Shown here in pieces: positions 1 to 6,876 of a stretch of 38,454 nucleotides of DNA. The stretch spans positions 1 to 38,454 of the forward strand of contig CATABD010000017.1 in NCBI GenBank assembly GCA_949494735.1. Reading direction: 5' to 3'. Under the pieces are notes generated by a model. It was not told the origin of the DNA, did no database searches, and saw only the letters and a list, made by a program, of their open reading frames with translations. Made by a program: the position numbers and the translations under genes. Origin of the DNA: an uncultured Oscillospiraceae bacterium. Lineage in GTDB: Bacteria > Bacillota > Clostridia > Oscillospirales > Oscillospiraceae. Numbering within the stretch: the stretch's first letter is position 1; each line of letters starts with the position of its first letter.

Positions 1-1
1 C

Positions 2-79
2 GACGGCAAGCGGCCCCACGATCTGGTCACCCGCGAGGAGGCCGCGATTATGGCGATGAGGGCGCGGGCGGGGGGATAA
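2..79 (+). CDS. C-terminal fragment of an unidentified protein (5' end outside window)
   Basis: Only the last 25 codons are present. They read through to a TAA at 77-79 and include an L-V-T-R-E-E-A-A stretch, which resembles the ends of some SLH-like or phage-lysin-type proteins ('TREEAA' motif). That is too little to assign a family. The open frame continues to the window edge, and a strong terminator hairpin overlaps the stop codon, which supports a real gene end. Confidence 0.45.
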   Translation, partial: DGKRPHDLVTREEAAIMAMRARAGG

Positions 80-93
80 CCCCCGCCTTTTTT
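67..93 (+). terminator. Intrinsic terminator with the stop codon in its loop
   Basis: A G-rich arm (GGCGGGGG within 67-75) pairs with CCCCCGCC (80-87) around a 4-base loop and is followed by TTTTTT. The TAA stop of the preceding gene (77-79) lies in the loop. Confidence 0.8.
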
Positions 94-201
94 ATGTGTA
101 AACTCATGTGTAAAAGTACACAGATTTCAGGAAAAACTACGTGCATTACAATCGGAGAAACGCATATTACAAAATGCCCAAAACCGTTGCGGCTGTAAGA
201 A
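94..201. other. Short AT-richer intergenic spacer, no recognised feature
   Basis: About 110 bases between the terminator of the first gene and the terminator of tRNA-Ser. No convincing open frame, promoter or RNA motif was seen. Confidence 0.5.
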
Positions 202-202
202 A

Positions 203-239
203 AAACCGGGAAGCCTTGATTTTCAAGGCTTCCCGGTTT
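203..239 (-). terminator. Intrinsic terminator of tRNA-Ser
   Basis: Perfect 17-bp inverted repeat (203-219 with 223-239, loop 220-222). On the minus strand it is followed by a U-tract, seen as the A-run ending at 205 on the plus strand. It begins right at the tRNA 3' end and should end tRNA transcription. Confidence 0.85.
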
Positions 240-329
240 GGCGCAGCGGGAGGGATTCGAACCCTCGAGCGGTTTCAGCCGCTACACGATTTCCAATCGT
301 GCTCGTTATGACCTCTTCGATACCGCTGC
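239..329 (-). tRNA. tRNA-Ser (anticodon GGA)
   Basis: The reverse complement folds as a class II tRNA. The acceptor stem is GCAGCGG/CCGCTGC (323-329 with 243-249), the discriminator is G, and CCA is encoded (239-241). The T-loop GGTTCGAATCC is present, there is a long variable arm (AGCGG...CCGCT), and the anticodon stem-loop CACGA-TTGGAAA-TCGTG gives anticodon GGA. The long variable arm plus GGA anticodon identify serine. Confidence 0.96.
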
Positions 330-410
330 AAATCGGTGGCGAAGTCACAATGCCTCTGGCCGCTGTGGTGCGGCGCAACGTAGATTATTATACCAGCTTT
401 TCCCCCATTG

Positions 411-1814
411 TCAAGTGGATTCTTCCCAATTCCCCGTTTTCTTTTTTTGCCCCTCCAGCCAGGATCGCAGCAGGTACAGCGCCTCGGGGGACAGCAGCAG
501 CAGCGCGGGCAGGTTTACCGCCGCCAGCAGGCCGCTGAACACGTCCACCACCTGCCATACCGCCGTCACGTCCCCCACCGCCCCCAGCACGATGAAGGCG
601 GGAAACGCCAGCTGGTACAGCCCCTGGGCCCACCGGGCGGGCGTGAGGGTCTCCACCCCCCGCCGCCCGTAATATCCCGAGCCAATCAGGGAGGTAAAGG
701 CGAACAGGATCAAGCTCACCGACACGATCCATTCCCCCGCTTCGCCGAACAGGGTGGCAAAGCCCGCCACCGTCAGCGGCGCGCCCAGCAGCTCCCGGGG
801 CACCGCGCCCCCCTCCGCCAGGGGAAGCATCGCGGCCGGGTCGTACACCCCGGAGGTGAGTATGACCAGCGCCGTCACCGTGCAGATGACCATGGTGGCG
901 AAAAACACCTCGAAAATCCCCCACATCCCCTGCTGGGCCGGCTCATCCACGTCGGCGCAGGCGTGGGCGATGGCGGACATGCCCACCCCGGCCTCGTTGG
1001 TGAACACGCCCCGGGCTACCCCATAGCGCAGGGCCGTCCCCATGGCGTATCCCCCCGCCACCGCCCGGGGGGCGAAGGCGTACCCCACAATCTCCGCAAA
1101 CGCCTGCGGCACCGCCTGGTAGTTGGCGGCAATCACCGCCAGCCCGCCCCCCACAAACAGCAGGGCCATGGCGGGCACCAGCAGCTCGCAAATCCTGCCG
1201 ATGCGCTTGATGCCCCCCATCAGCACTATGGCGGTGACCGCCGCCAGCACAATCCCCACCGCCGCCGGACTGAGCCCCCCGGCGGCTGACAGCGCCCCGG
1301 CGATGGAGTTGGCCTGGGCCAGGTTACCTCCGGTCAGCGTCTCCGCGATGCAGAACAGGGCAAACAGCTTTGCCAGCCCCGGCAGGCGAAGCCCCTTTTC
1401 CATGTACTGCATAGGCCCGCCCTTCCAACGGCCGTCGGCCCCGCGTTCCCGGTGGCGCACCGCCAAAATCTTCTCCCCGCACCCCGTCATCATGCCCAGC
1501 AGGGCGGACATCCACATCCAGAACACCGCCCCCGGCCCGCCGTAGGCGATGGCGGTGGCCACCCCGGCAATGGATCCCGTGCCGATGGTGGCCGCCAGGG
1601 CGGTGGACAGGGCCTGGAGCTGGGTCACCCCCCGGCCCTCCTGCCGGCTCTTTTTCCGCCGGAACAGGGAGCCCACCGTCGCCCTCCACCACACGGGCAG
1701 CCCGAAGAGCTGGAAAAATCCCGAGCCGAAGGAGTACCACAGCCCCACCGCCAAAAACGCCGCCAGCAGCGGCCCGCCCCATAGAAAATCCCCCAGCCAC
1801 TGGAAAAAAGCCAT
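411..1814 (-). CDS. Sodium:alanine symporter family (AGCS) amino-acid carrier
   Basis: Polytopic membrane protein of about 467 aa, typical for the AGCS/AlsT family that couples uptake of alanine, glycine or glutamine to Na+ or H+. The N-terminus (WLGDFLWGGPLLAAFLAVGLWYSFGSGFFQL), a 'GTGSIAGVATAIAYGGPGAVFWMW' segment near residues 80-105 and a 'TNEAGVGMSAIAHACADVDEPAQQGMWGI' segment are family hallmarks. I chose ATG 1814 because AGGGGGG lies about 8 nt upstream; a longer version from 1850 (12 extra residues) has no usable ribosome site. The start codon lies in the 3' arm of a 16-bp perfect hairpin and the Shine-Dalgarno in its loop, so translation may be structure-controlled. It is 61 bp downstream of folT. 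Substrate is inferred from family only. Confidence 0.93.
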   Translation of the reverse strand: MAFFQWLGDFLWGGPLLAAFLAVGLWYSFGSGFFQLFGLPVWWRATVGSLFRRKKSRQEGRGVTQLQALSTALAATIGTGSIAGVATAIAYGGPGAVFWMWMSALLGMMTGCGEKILAVRHRERGADGRWKGGPMQYMEKGLRLPGLAKLFALFCIAETLTGGNLAQANSIAGALSAAGGLSPAAVGIVLAAVTAIVLMGGIKRIGRICELLVPAMALLFVGGGLAVIAANYQAVPQAFAEIVGYAFAPRAVAGGYAMGTALRYGVARGVFTNEAGVGMSAIAHACADVDEPAQQGMWGIFEVFFATMVICTVTALVILTSGVYDPAAMLPLAEGGAVPRELLGAPLTVAGFATLFGEAGEWIVSVSLILFAFTSLIGSGYYGRRGVETLTPARWAQGLYQLAFPAFIVLGAVGDVTAVWQVVDVFSGLLAAVNLPALLLLSPEALYLLRSWLEGQKKKTGNWEEST

Positions 1815-1856
1815 GTCCGCATCCCCCCTCATGGGAAGGTATGCGGACATGGCTTT
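1804..1856 (-). terminator. Hairpin between folT and the AGCS gene; terminator and/or start-codon sequestering structure
   Basis: Perfect 16-bp inverted repeat (1807-1822 with 1841-1856, 18-nt loop). On the minus strand it is followed by six T (complement of 1804-1809), so it reads as an intrinsic terminator for folT. The AGCS ATG (1814) lies in the downstream arm and its Shine-Dalgarno (complement of 1823-1829) in the loop. Which role dominates cannot be told from sequence. Confidence 0.7.
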
Positions 1857-1875
1857 GGTTATGCGGCCCGGGCGG

Positions 1876-2544
1876 TCACTTCTCCCAGGGCTCCTCCCTT
1901 GGGAGGGCCTCTCCTTTGTCCGGCATCTTTTCCCGTTCCGGCCGCTTCCACAGCTTCAGCCGGGCGGACTGGTCGGGCAGGAAGCCCATTCGGTGCAGGG
2001 TGGGCAGCAGCGCGGCAAACAGCGCCGCCAGCATGACAGTCTGGATGGGCAGCATAACGGCGTTTTTTACCGCCCGCTCCCCCACCAGAACCCAATAACC
2101 CTTTCCGGCGGAGTACCATAGGTATGTCCCCAGGGACTGCAAAAACACATTCTGGACATTGGTAAACAGCTTGGCCAGGAAAATCCGCGCCACCGTCACC
2201 TCCGAGCGGTAGAGGAACAGCGCGTAGGTGAACACCCCCAGCATGGTGGTGAGGATGTAAAAGGGATTATAGCCTCCGTCCGGATTTATGAAGTAGCCCA
2301 CCGTGTCCTCCACGAAGCCGAACAGCAGGGCGTTCACCGGCCCCCCCACCAGGGCGCACAGGGCCCGGGCCAGAAAACCCCAGGAAATTTTGGTTCCGGT
2401 GGCCACATAGATGGATGGAAGCCGGCCCAGCGCCACGCAGGCGGCCACCATCAGCGCGGAGAACACCAGCATCCGCAGCTTTTTCGCGTCCCGCGCGGCA
2501 CACCGCCAGTAGGCACGGGAGAAGGGCGTTTTGAAGATTTCCAT
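1876..2544 (-). CDS. folT: Folate ECF transporter S component (FolT family)
   Basis: About 222 aa with roughly six membrane segments. After a short basic N-terminus comes 'LRMLVFSALMVAACVALGRLPSIYVATGTKISWGFLARALCALVGGPVNALLFGFVEDTVGYFINPDGGYNPFYILTTMLG', the pattern of ECF S components for folate. These bind substrate and dock on a shared EcfAA'T module, which is not in this window. Start ATG 2544 is fixed by AAGGAGG 9 nt upstream; the frame stays open further upstream but runs through the riboswitch. The THF riboswitch in the leader independently supports folate as substrate. The C-terminal ~40 residues are hydrophilic and charged. Confidence 0.9.
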   Translation of the reverse strand: MEIFKTPFSRAYWRCAARDAKKLRMLVFSALMVAACVALGRLPSIYVATGTKISWGFLARALCALVGGPVNALLFGFVEDTVGYFINPDGGYNPFYILTTMLGVFTYALFLYRSEVTVARIFLAKLFTNVQNVFLQSLGTYLWYSAGKGYWVLVGERAVKNAVMLPIQTVMLAALFAALLPTLHRMGFLPDQSARLKLWKRPEREKMPDKGEALPREEPWEK

Positions 2545-2551
2545 GAAAAAA

Positions 2552-2606
2552 GACCTCCTTTTTGTCCGGCAGCACCCAAAACGGGTATGCCGCATAAAGG
2601 AGGCCC
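2552..2606 (-). promoter_or_regulatory. Expression platform: hairpin sequestering the folT Shine-Dalgarno / terminator
   Basis: On the minus strand CCTCCTTT (complement of 2596-2603) can pair with the folT ribosome-binding site AAAGGAGG (complement of 2554-2561). An inner GGCA..ACCC / GGGT..TGCC helix lies between, and TCTTTTTT follows directly. The structure could hide the ribosome site or terminate transcription, and it lies just downstream of the riboswitch aptamer. Confidence 0.6.
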
Positions 2607-2628
2607 AACGGGCGCGATTCCACCATGC

Positions 2629-2745
2629 GGCAGCGGGATGCGGAGGGCGCACTGCAAGCCATGGGCTTTTCGTCCGGCGGACAACTCCCCGTCCCGCCGG
2701 CACTGCGGAGGCAATGCCTCCTGACACGCGCGCTCCTACTCTGCC
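2629..2745 (-). ncRNA. THF (tetrahydrofolate) riboswitch, folT leader
   Basis: The minus-strand leader has a closing helix GGCAG/CTGCC (2741-2745 with 2629-2633). GAGTAG follows P1 directly, then a GGAG-GCGC type P2 pairing with GCGCCCTCC. A helix CCGGCGGGA/TCCGCCGG carries the internal loop CGGGGAGTTG, followed by ACGAAAAGC, and a 3' strand GCATCCCG precedes the closing helix. These conserved pieces, in this order and in front of a FolT gene, match the THF riboswitch class. It should lower folT expression when reduced folate is abundant. An extra small hairpin (GGAGGC..GCCTCC) sits in the P2 region. Confidence 0.82.
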
Positions 2746-2849
2746 TGTTTTCCCAGTGTAACCCATCCCGGCCCAAAATGCAAGTGAATATTTTGCCGAA
2801 TCCTCCCCGCGCGGCGGATGGGGAACCACCGTTTCTCCCGCGGCGGGTA

Positions 2850-2877
2850 TTGAATTTCCAACGGAATATGGTATACT
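2850..2877 (+). promoter_or_regulatory. Sigma-A-type promoter for the 2915 gene
   Basis: TTGAAT (2850-2855), a 16-bp spacer and TATACT (2872-2877), 37 bp before the GTG start at 2915. The leader is short, with AGAGAAAGG as ribosome site. Confidence 0.75.
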
Positions 2878-2914
2878 CTTCCTCAATAAGTCCGCATATA
2901 TAGAGAGAAAGGCT

Positions 2915-4222
2915 GTGACCCTATTGTACGATTTCTACGATCTGGCGCTGTACCTGCTGCTCTACTCCTTCCTGGGCTGGGCGGCGGAGGCGGGGTACTA
3001 CGCCGTCACCCGGCGTAAATTCTGCAACCGGGGCGTGGTGGCCCTGCCGCTGGTGCTGTCCTACGGCTTCACCTTTGTGCTGCTCCTCCTGCTTCTGCCC
3101 ACCCTGGCGGGGCGCCCTGTCCTGTCCTTCCTGGCCACTATGGTGATGTCCTCCGTGGTGGAGCGCATCGGCGACCACTTTTTCCAGCGGGTGGGCCCCA
3201 AGATTCGGTGGAACCAGGAGCGCAGCCGCCTGCTGTCCGGCACCGGCAAGGGCCTTTTGTCCTCCGCCCTGGTGGCGGGGATATACTACCTCGCCTACCT
3301 CATCATCCACCCGGTGCTGATGGCCGGGGTGCTGCTGGTGCCCGAGCCGCTCCGGCACATCGTAGTCATCGCCTGCTTCACCCTCACCGCCCTGGACTTT
3401 GCCGCCGTGTTTTACGCCGTGCGCACCGGGGACGCCTCCCGCTATGAGCAGCGCCTGGCGGAAAGCAGCCAGGGGAAGCTGGCCGGGCGCATCTACAACA
3501 GCGTGTGGAAGCGCCTGCGCAAGGCCTACCCCGGTTTGGAGGAAGGCCCCGGCAAGGAGAAGGAAACCTACACCTTTGCCAAGGGCCTGTGCTGGGACAA
3601 GCTGGTGTGGGTGTTCCTCCTCTCCGCCCTGCTGGGGGACATTATTGAGACCTTCTGGTGCGGCCTGGTGGACGGGGAATGGATGAACCGCTCCAGCGTG
3701 CTCTACGGCCCCTTCAGCTTTGTGTGGGGGCTGGGGGCGGTGGTGCTCACCGTAGCCCTCCAGGGGCTGGCGGAGAAAAACGACCGCTATGTGTTCGCCG
3801 CCGGCTTTGTGGTGGGGGGCGCCTACGAGTACCTGTGCAGCGTATTCACCGAGCTGGTGTTCGGCACGGTGTTCTGGGACTACAGCGACATGCCGCTGAA
3901 CATCGGCGGGCGCACCAACGTGCTGTTCTGCTTCTTCTGGGGCGTGCTGGCGGTGGTGTGGATCAAGATGATCTATCCCCCCATGTCCAAGGGCATCGAA
4001 TCCCTGCCCGCCCTGGCGGGCAAGGTCGCCACCTGGGCCGTGGTGTTTGTCATGGCCTGCAACGCCCTGCTCACCAGCGCCGCCATGCTGCGCTACTCCA
4101 CCCGGCCCATCCAGCCCGAGCCCGCCAACGCCTTTGAGGAATTCATCGACCGGCGGTATTCCGACCAGCGCATGGAGGAGCGCTGGCCCAACATGATTGT
4201 GGCCGGGCCCGCCCAGCCGTGA
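2915..4222 (+). CDS. Putative ABC-transporter-type permease, CmpB family (PF06541-like), two-domain
   Basis: 435-aa membrane protein that starts with GTG after AGAGAAAGG and a clear promoter. It holds two related halves. The N-terminal half (about residues 5-150) has 'LYSFLGWAAEAGYYAVTRRKFCNRGVVALP'. The C-terminal half (about 225-365) has 'LLGDIIETFWCGLVDGEWMNRSSVLYGPFSFVWGLGAVVL'. Both match the 'YSFLGW..E..Y.......NRG.L.GPF.P.YG.G' pattern of the CmpB family. The family is widespread in Bacillota and its role is unproven despite the ABC label. No ATPase is adjacent. It is convergent with the MATE gene. Confidence 0.85.
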   Translation: MTLLYDFYDLALYLLLYSFLGWAAEAGYYAVTRRKFCNRGVVALPLVLSYGFTFVLLLLLLPTLAGRPVLSFLATMVMSSVVERIGDHFFQRVGPKIRWNQERSRLLSGTGKGLLSSALVAGIYYLAYLIIHPVLMAGVLLVPEPLRHIVVIACFTLTALDFAAVFYAVRTGDASRYEQRLAESSQGKLAGRIYNSVWKRLRKAYPGLEEGPGKEKETYTFAKGLCWDKLVWVFLLSALLGDIIETFWCGLVDGEWMNRSSVLYGPFSFVWGLGAVVLTVALQGLAEKNDRYVFAAGFVVGGAYEYLCSVFTELVFGTVFWDYSDMPLNIGGRTNVLFCFFWGVLAVVWIKMIYPPMSKGIESLPALAGKVATWAVVFVMACNALLTSAAMLRYSTRPIQPEPANAFEEFIDRRYSDQRMEERWPNMIVAGPAQP

Positions 4223-4241
4223 CCATCCCGGACAAAATACA

Positions 4242-4267
4242 GGGCCGTCCCCCACCGGGGACGGCCC
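4242..4267. terminator. Bidirectional terminator hairpin between convergent genes
   Basis: GGGCCGTCCCC (4242-4252) and GGGGACGGCCC (4257-4267) form an 11-bp stem with a CACC loop. T-rich sequence on either side is modest (CTTCTTC on plus; TGTATTTTG on minus). It lies in the 64-bp gap between the convergent genes ending at 4222 and 4287. Confidence 0.8.
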
Positions 4268-4286
4268 CTTCTTCGCGTCTCAGGCG

Positions 4287-5642
4287 TCATTCCTCCTCAT
4301 TGCGCAGCCTGCGGCGGGCCACCGCGAAATAGCTGGCCGCCAGCACCACGTCCGCCCCCAGCCACGCGGCAGGCTCGGCGAAGAAGATGCCCGCCTCCCC
4401 CGCCAGCAGCGGCAGATAGAGGGCGGCGGCGGTGCGCATGAGGAATTCCACCACGCCGGACGCCATGGGCAGGGCGGTATTCCCCATCCCCTGGATGGCG
4501 GAACGCAGTACGTGGAGCACATACAGCACGGGCAGGCCCACGCTCATAACGGCCAGGTAGAAATAGGCCGTCCCCATGGCCTGCTCCACCTCCTGGGGCG
4601 TCCCGGAGATAAAGCCGCTCAAAATCACCCGCCCGAACGCCAGCATCACCGCCGCGATCACCAGCGAGGTGGCCGCCGCGATGGCCAGCGCCGCCCGGGT
4701 CCCCTGCCGGATGCGCCGGTGCCGCCCCGCGCCCAGGTTCTGGCCCACATAGGTAATCATGGCGTAGCCGTAGGAGGTGGCGGCAATCTCCAGCACGCCG
4801 TACAGCTTGTTGGTGGCGGTGAACCCCGCGATGAACACCACGCCGGAGCCGTTGACCACAAACTGCACGATCATGCCGCCCACGGCAATGATGCAGTTCT
4901 GGAAGGCCATGGGGAAGCCCAGCCCCAGCAAATTGGGGGCCACCCCCTTTTGGAGGCGCAGGTTGGCCCGGCCCAGCCGCAGCATCTCCAGCTTCCCCAC
5001 GTGGTACAGGCAGAACAGGCCGGACAGCGCCTGGGCGATCAACGTGGCCGCCGCCGCCCCGGCGATGCCCCACTGGAACACCATCACGAACAGCAAATCC
5101 AGCGCAATATTGGCCGCCGAGGCCACCGCCATGGCCTGGAGCGGCGTTTTCCCGTCCCCCAGGGAGCGCAGCACGCAGGCCAGCAGGTTATAGGCCATCA
5201 TCACCGGGACGCCCAGGTACATGACGCGCAGGTACAAAAGCGCGTCCCCCAGAATGTCCCCGGGGGTCTGCAAGAGCACCAGCACCGGCCGCGCCGCCAG
5301 CTGCCCCGCCCCCGCCAGCAGCAGGGAAAACAGGGCGGACAGCACCCCCGCGTTGCCGATCACGTCCCGCAGCCCGGCGTAGTCCCCCGCGCCGAACTCC
5401 CGGGACATGCGGATGGCGCAGCCCTGGGCGAAGCCCTGCACAATGCCCAGCATCATCCAGTTCATCCAGTCCGCGGCCCCCAGCGCGGCCAGCGCGCCCA
5501 CGCCCAGGTATTTTCCCACCACCATGGTGTCCACCACGGTATACAGCTGCTGGAACACATTGCCCACCATCAGGGGCAGCGCGAAGCTGAAGATCAGCTT
5601 CCCCGGTCTCCCCTCCGTCATGTTTTGGATGCGAGCCGCCAT
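4287..5642 (-). CDS. MATE family efflux transporter
   Basis: 451 aa, about twelve membrane helices, the usual MATE length. The N-terminus 'MTEGRPGKLIFSFALPLMVGNVFQQLYTVVDTMVVGKYLGVGALAALGAADWMNWM' is diagnostic of MATE exporters, which expel cationic drugs or metabolites in exchange for Na+ or H+. A second MatE half begins near residue 230. The start at 5642 follows GGAGAGGATGGG. A TTGCGC-18-TATGAT promoter lies upstream. It is monocistronic by context, and no regulator is adjacent. Substrate unknown. Confidence 0.93.
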   Translation of the reverse strand: MAARIQNMTEGRPGKLIFSFALPLMVGNVFQQLYTVVDTMVVGKYLGVGALAALGAADWMNWMMLGIVQGFAQGCAIRMSREFGAGDYAGLRDVIGNAGVLSALFSLLLAGAGQLAARPVLVLLQTPGDILGDALLYLRVMYLGVPVMMAYNLLACVLRSLGDGKTPLQAMAVASAANIALDLLFVMVFQWGIAGAAAATLIAQALSGLFCLYHVGKLEMLRLGRANLRLQKGVAPNLLGLGFPMAFQNCIIAVGGMIVQFVVNGSGVVFIAGFTATNKLYGVLEIAATSYGYAMITYVGQNLGAGRHRRIRQGTRAALAIAAATSLVIAAVMLAFGRVILSGFISGTPQEVEQAMGTAYFYLAVMSVGLPVLYVLHVLRSAIQGMGNTALPMASGVVEFLMRTAAALYLPLLAGEAGIFFAEPAAWLGADVVLAASYFAVARRRLRNEEE

Positions 5643-5692
5643 GCTTTTCCCATCCTCTCCTGTGCGGCGGGCACCCCGCCGTGTGTCCGCCT

Positions 5693-5722
5693 ATCATACC
5701 ACAACTCCAGCGCCCCGCGCAA
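5693..5722 (-). promoter_or_regulatory. Probable promoter of the MATE gene
   Basis: Minus strand: TTGCGC (complement of 5717-5722), 18-bp spacer, TATGAT (complement of 5693-5698). A small GC hairpin (GGCGGG..CCCGCC) lies between it and the start at 5642. Confidence 0.55.
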
Positions 5723-5765
5723 GACCGGCAGCCGCCAAAAATCCCCGCCGGGGAGCCGCCCTCCC

Positions 5766-5794
5766 TTCACAAATGGCCCAGGCTGTGGTAAACT
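5766..5794 (+). promoter_or_regulatory. Probable promoter of the AEC transporter gene
   Basis: TTCACA (5766-5771), 17-bp spacer, TAAACT (5789-5794), 56 bp before the ATG at 5851. Confidence 0.5.
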
Positions 5795-5850
5795 ATCCCT
5801 GTCCAAACGGCGCGGCCGTCGGACCACCCTTCGGAAAGGCGGACAAAGCC

Positions 5851-6795
5851 ATGCTGCTCAACAGTTTTCTGCTCTCGCTCAACGCCATTGCATCCATCTT
5901 TCTGATGATGGCCGTGGGCTACGGGGCCAAGCGGATGCTCCGCCTGGAAAAGGAGCACATCCGGCGCTTCAACTCCCTGGTATTCCACACCCTGCTGCCG
6001 CTGATGCTCTTTACCAACATCTACACGTCCGATATCAGGTCTGGGGTCAGCCTGGGCTGCCTGGGGCTGGCGCTTTCGGCGCTGCTGGCCCTGTTTGCCC
6101 TCACCTGGCTCTTTGTCAAGCGCATTGAGCCGGCCAACGACCAGCGGGGGGTGATGATCCAGGCCTCCTTCCGCAGCAACTTCCTGCTCCTGGGCCTCCC
6201 CCTGATCCGGGAGCTGTGCCCCGGCGCGGACCTGGCCACCGTCTCCGTCATGCTGGCCATCGTCGTCCCCTGCTACAACGTGCTGGCCGTGGTCACGCTG
6301 GAGACCTTCAGCCGCAGGGAAATCGACCCCCGCAAGATTCTGCTGGGCATCGTCAAAAACCCGCTGATCCTGGCCTCGGCGGCGGGGGTGCTGGCCAACC
6401 TGTCCGGCCTGCGCCTGCCGCAGTGCGTGGCAAATCCCATCGCCCAGCTGGGGGCGTCCGCCTCGCCGGTGGCCCTGCTCCTGCTGGGGGCGGAGTTCGA
6501 GTTCCGATCCGTGGGGCTCTACCGGCGCAACCTGGCGGTGTGCACGGCGCTGCGCCTGCTGGTCTACCCCGGCATAGCCCTGCCCCTGGCGGCGCTTTTC
6601 GGGCTGCGGGGGCCAGAGTTCGCCGTACTCATCTCCATGTTTGCCACCCCCGCCGCCGTCAGCTCCTTCAGCATGGCCGTCCAGATGGGCGGAAATCCCG
6701 AGCTGGCCGCCGGCGCGGTCACCCTCACCACCCTGCTGTCCGCCGGCACCATGTTCTTCTGGATTTTCCTCTTCAAGTCCCTGGGGATGTTTTAG
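5851..6795 (+). CDS. AEC family transporter (auxin efflux carrier / malate permease type)
   Basis: 314 aa, about ten membrane helices in two five-helix halves, the family-typical size. Recognisable features are the N-terminal 'NAIASIFLMMAVGYGAKRMLRLEKEHIRRFNSLVFHTLLPLMLFTNIY', the 'SFRSNFLLLGLPLI' segment, 'KNPLILASAAGVLANLSGLRLP' and the C-terminal 'ATPAAVSSFSMAVQMGGNPELAAGAVTLTTLLS'. Bacterial members often move malate or other dicarboxylates. Start ATG 5851 has GGAAAGG 10 nt upstream; upstream in-frame codons overlap the MATE promoter and are rejected. Divergent from the MATE gene. Substrate inferred from family. Confidence 0.9.
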   Translation: MLLNSFLLSLNAIASIFLMMAVGYGAKRMLRLEKEHIRRFNSLVFHTLLPLMLFTNIYTSDIRSGVSLGCLGLALSALLALFALTWLFVKRIEPANDQRGVMIQASFRSNFLLLGLPLIRELCPGADLATVSVMLAIVVPCYNVLAVVTLETFSRREIDPRKILLGIVKNPLILASAAGVLANLSGLRLPQCVANPIAQLGASASPVALLLLGAEFEFRSVGLYRRNLAVCTALRLLVYPGIALPLAALFGLRGPEFAVLISMFATPAAVSSFSMAVQMGGNPELAAGAVTLTTLLSAGTMFFWIFLFKSLGMF

Positions 6796-6801
6796 AACAT
6801 G

Positions 6802-6817
6802 CGTTTCACGTGAAACG
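6802..6817. promoter_or_regulatory. parS-like 16-bp palindrome
   Basis: A perfect 16-bp palindrome centred on CACGTG. Its inner 14 bases, GTTTCACGTGAAAC, match the core of the bacterial ParB/Spo0J centromere site (consensus TGTTNCACGTGAAACA); only the outermost T and A differ. It is intergenic, just after the AEC stop codon. Confidence 0.7.
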
Positions 6818-6821
6818 GTTT

Positions 6822-6851
6822 GCGGCGCCCTCCCACCCAGGAGGGCGCCGC
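6822..6851. terminator. Bidirectional terminator hairpin
   Basis: A 12-bp stem GCGGCGCCCTCC (6822-6833) / GGAGGGCGCCGC (6840-6851) lies between the convergent AEC and GH4 genes. T-tracts are weak on both sides. Confidence 0.65.
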
Positions 6852-6876
6852 TTCCTGTTCCCCTGTCGCGGAACGC

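Noticed and set aside
408-1289. Long open frames on the plus strand opposite the AGCS gene
   Set aside because: They are antisense shadows in GC-rich DNA: Pro/Arg/His/Gly-rich translations with no family signature, no ribosome site and no promoter, opposite a clear membrane transporter.
1848-1850. Alternative upstream ATG for the AGCS gene
   Set aside because: It would add 12 hydrophilic residues and has no ribosome site; it exists because the hairpin arm duplicates the start-codon context.
2545-2886. N-terminal extension of FolT by 114 codons
   Set aside because: The extension would run through the THF riboswitch and expression platform; the ATG at 2544 has a perfect SD.
4197-6128. 643-codon plus-strand open frame across the MATE gene
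   Set aside because: It is a low-complexity His/Gln/Gly/Arg-rich translation antisense to a well-supported MATE gene; only the true AEC start at 5851 in another frame is kept.
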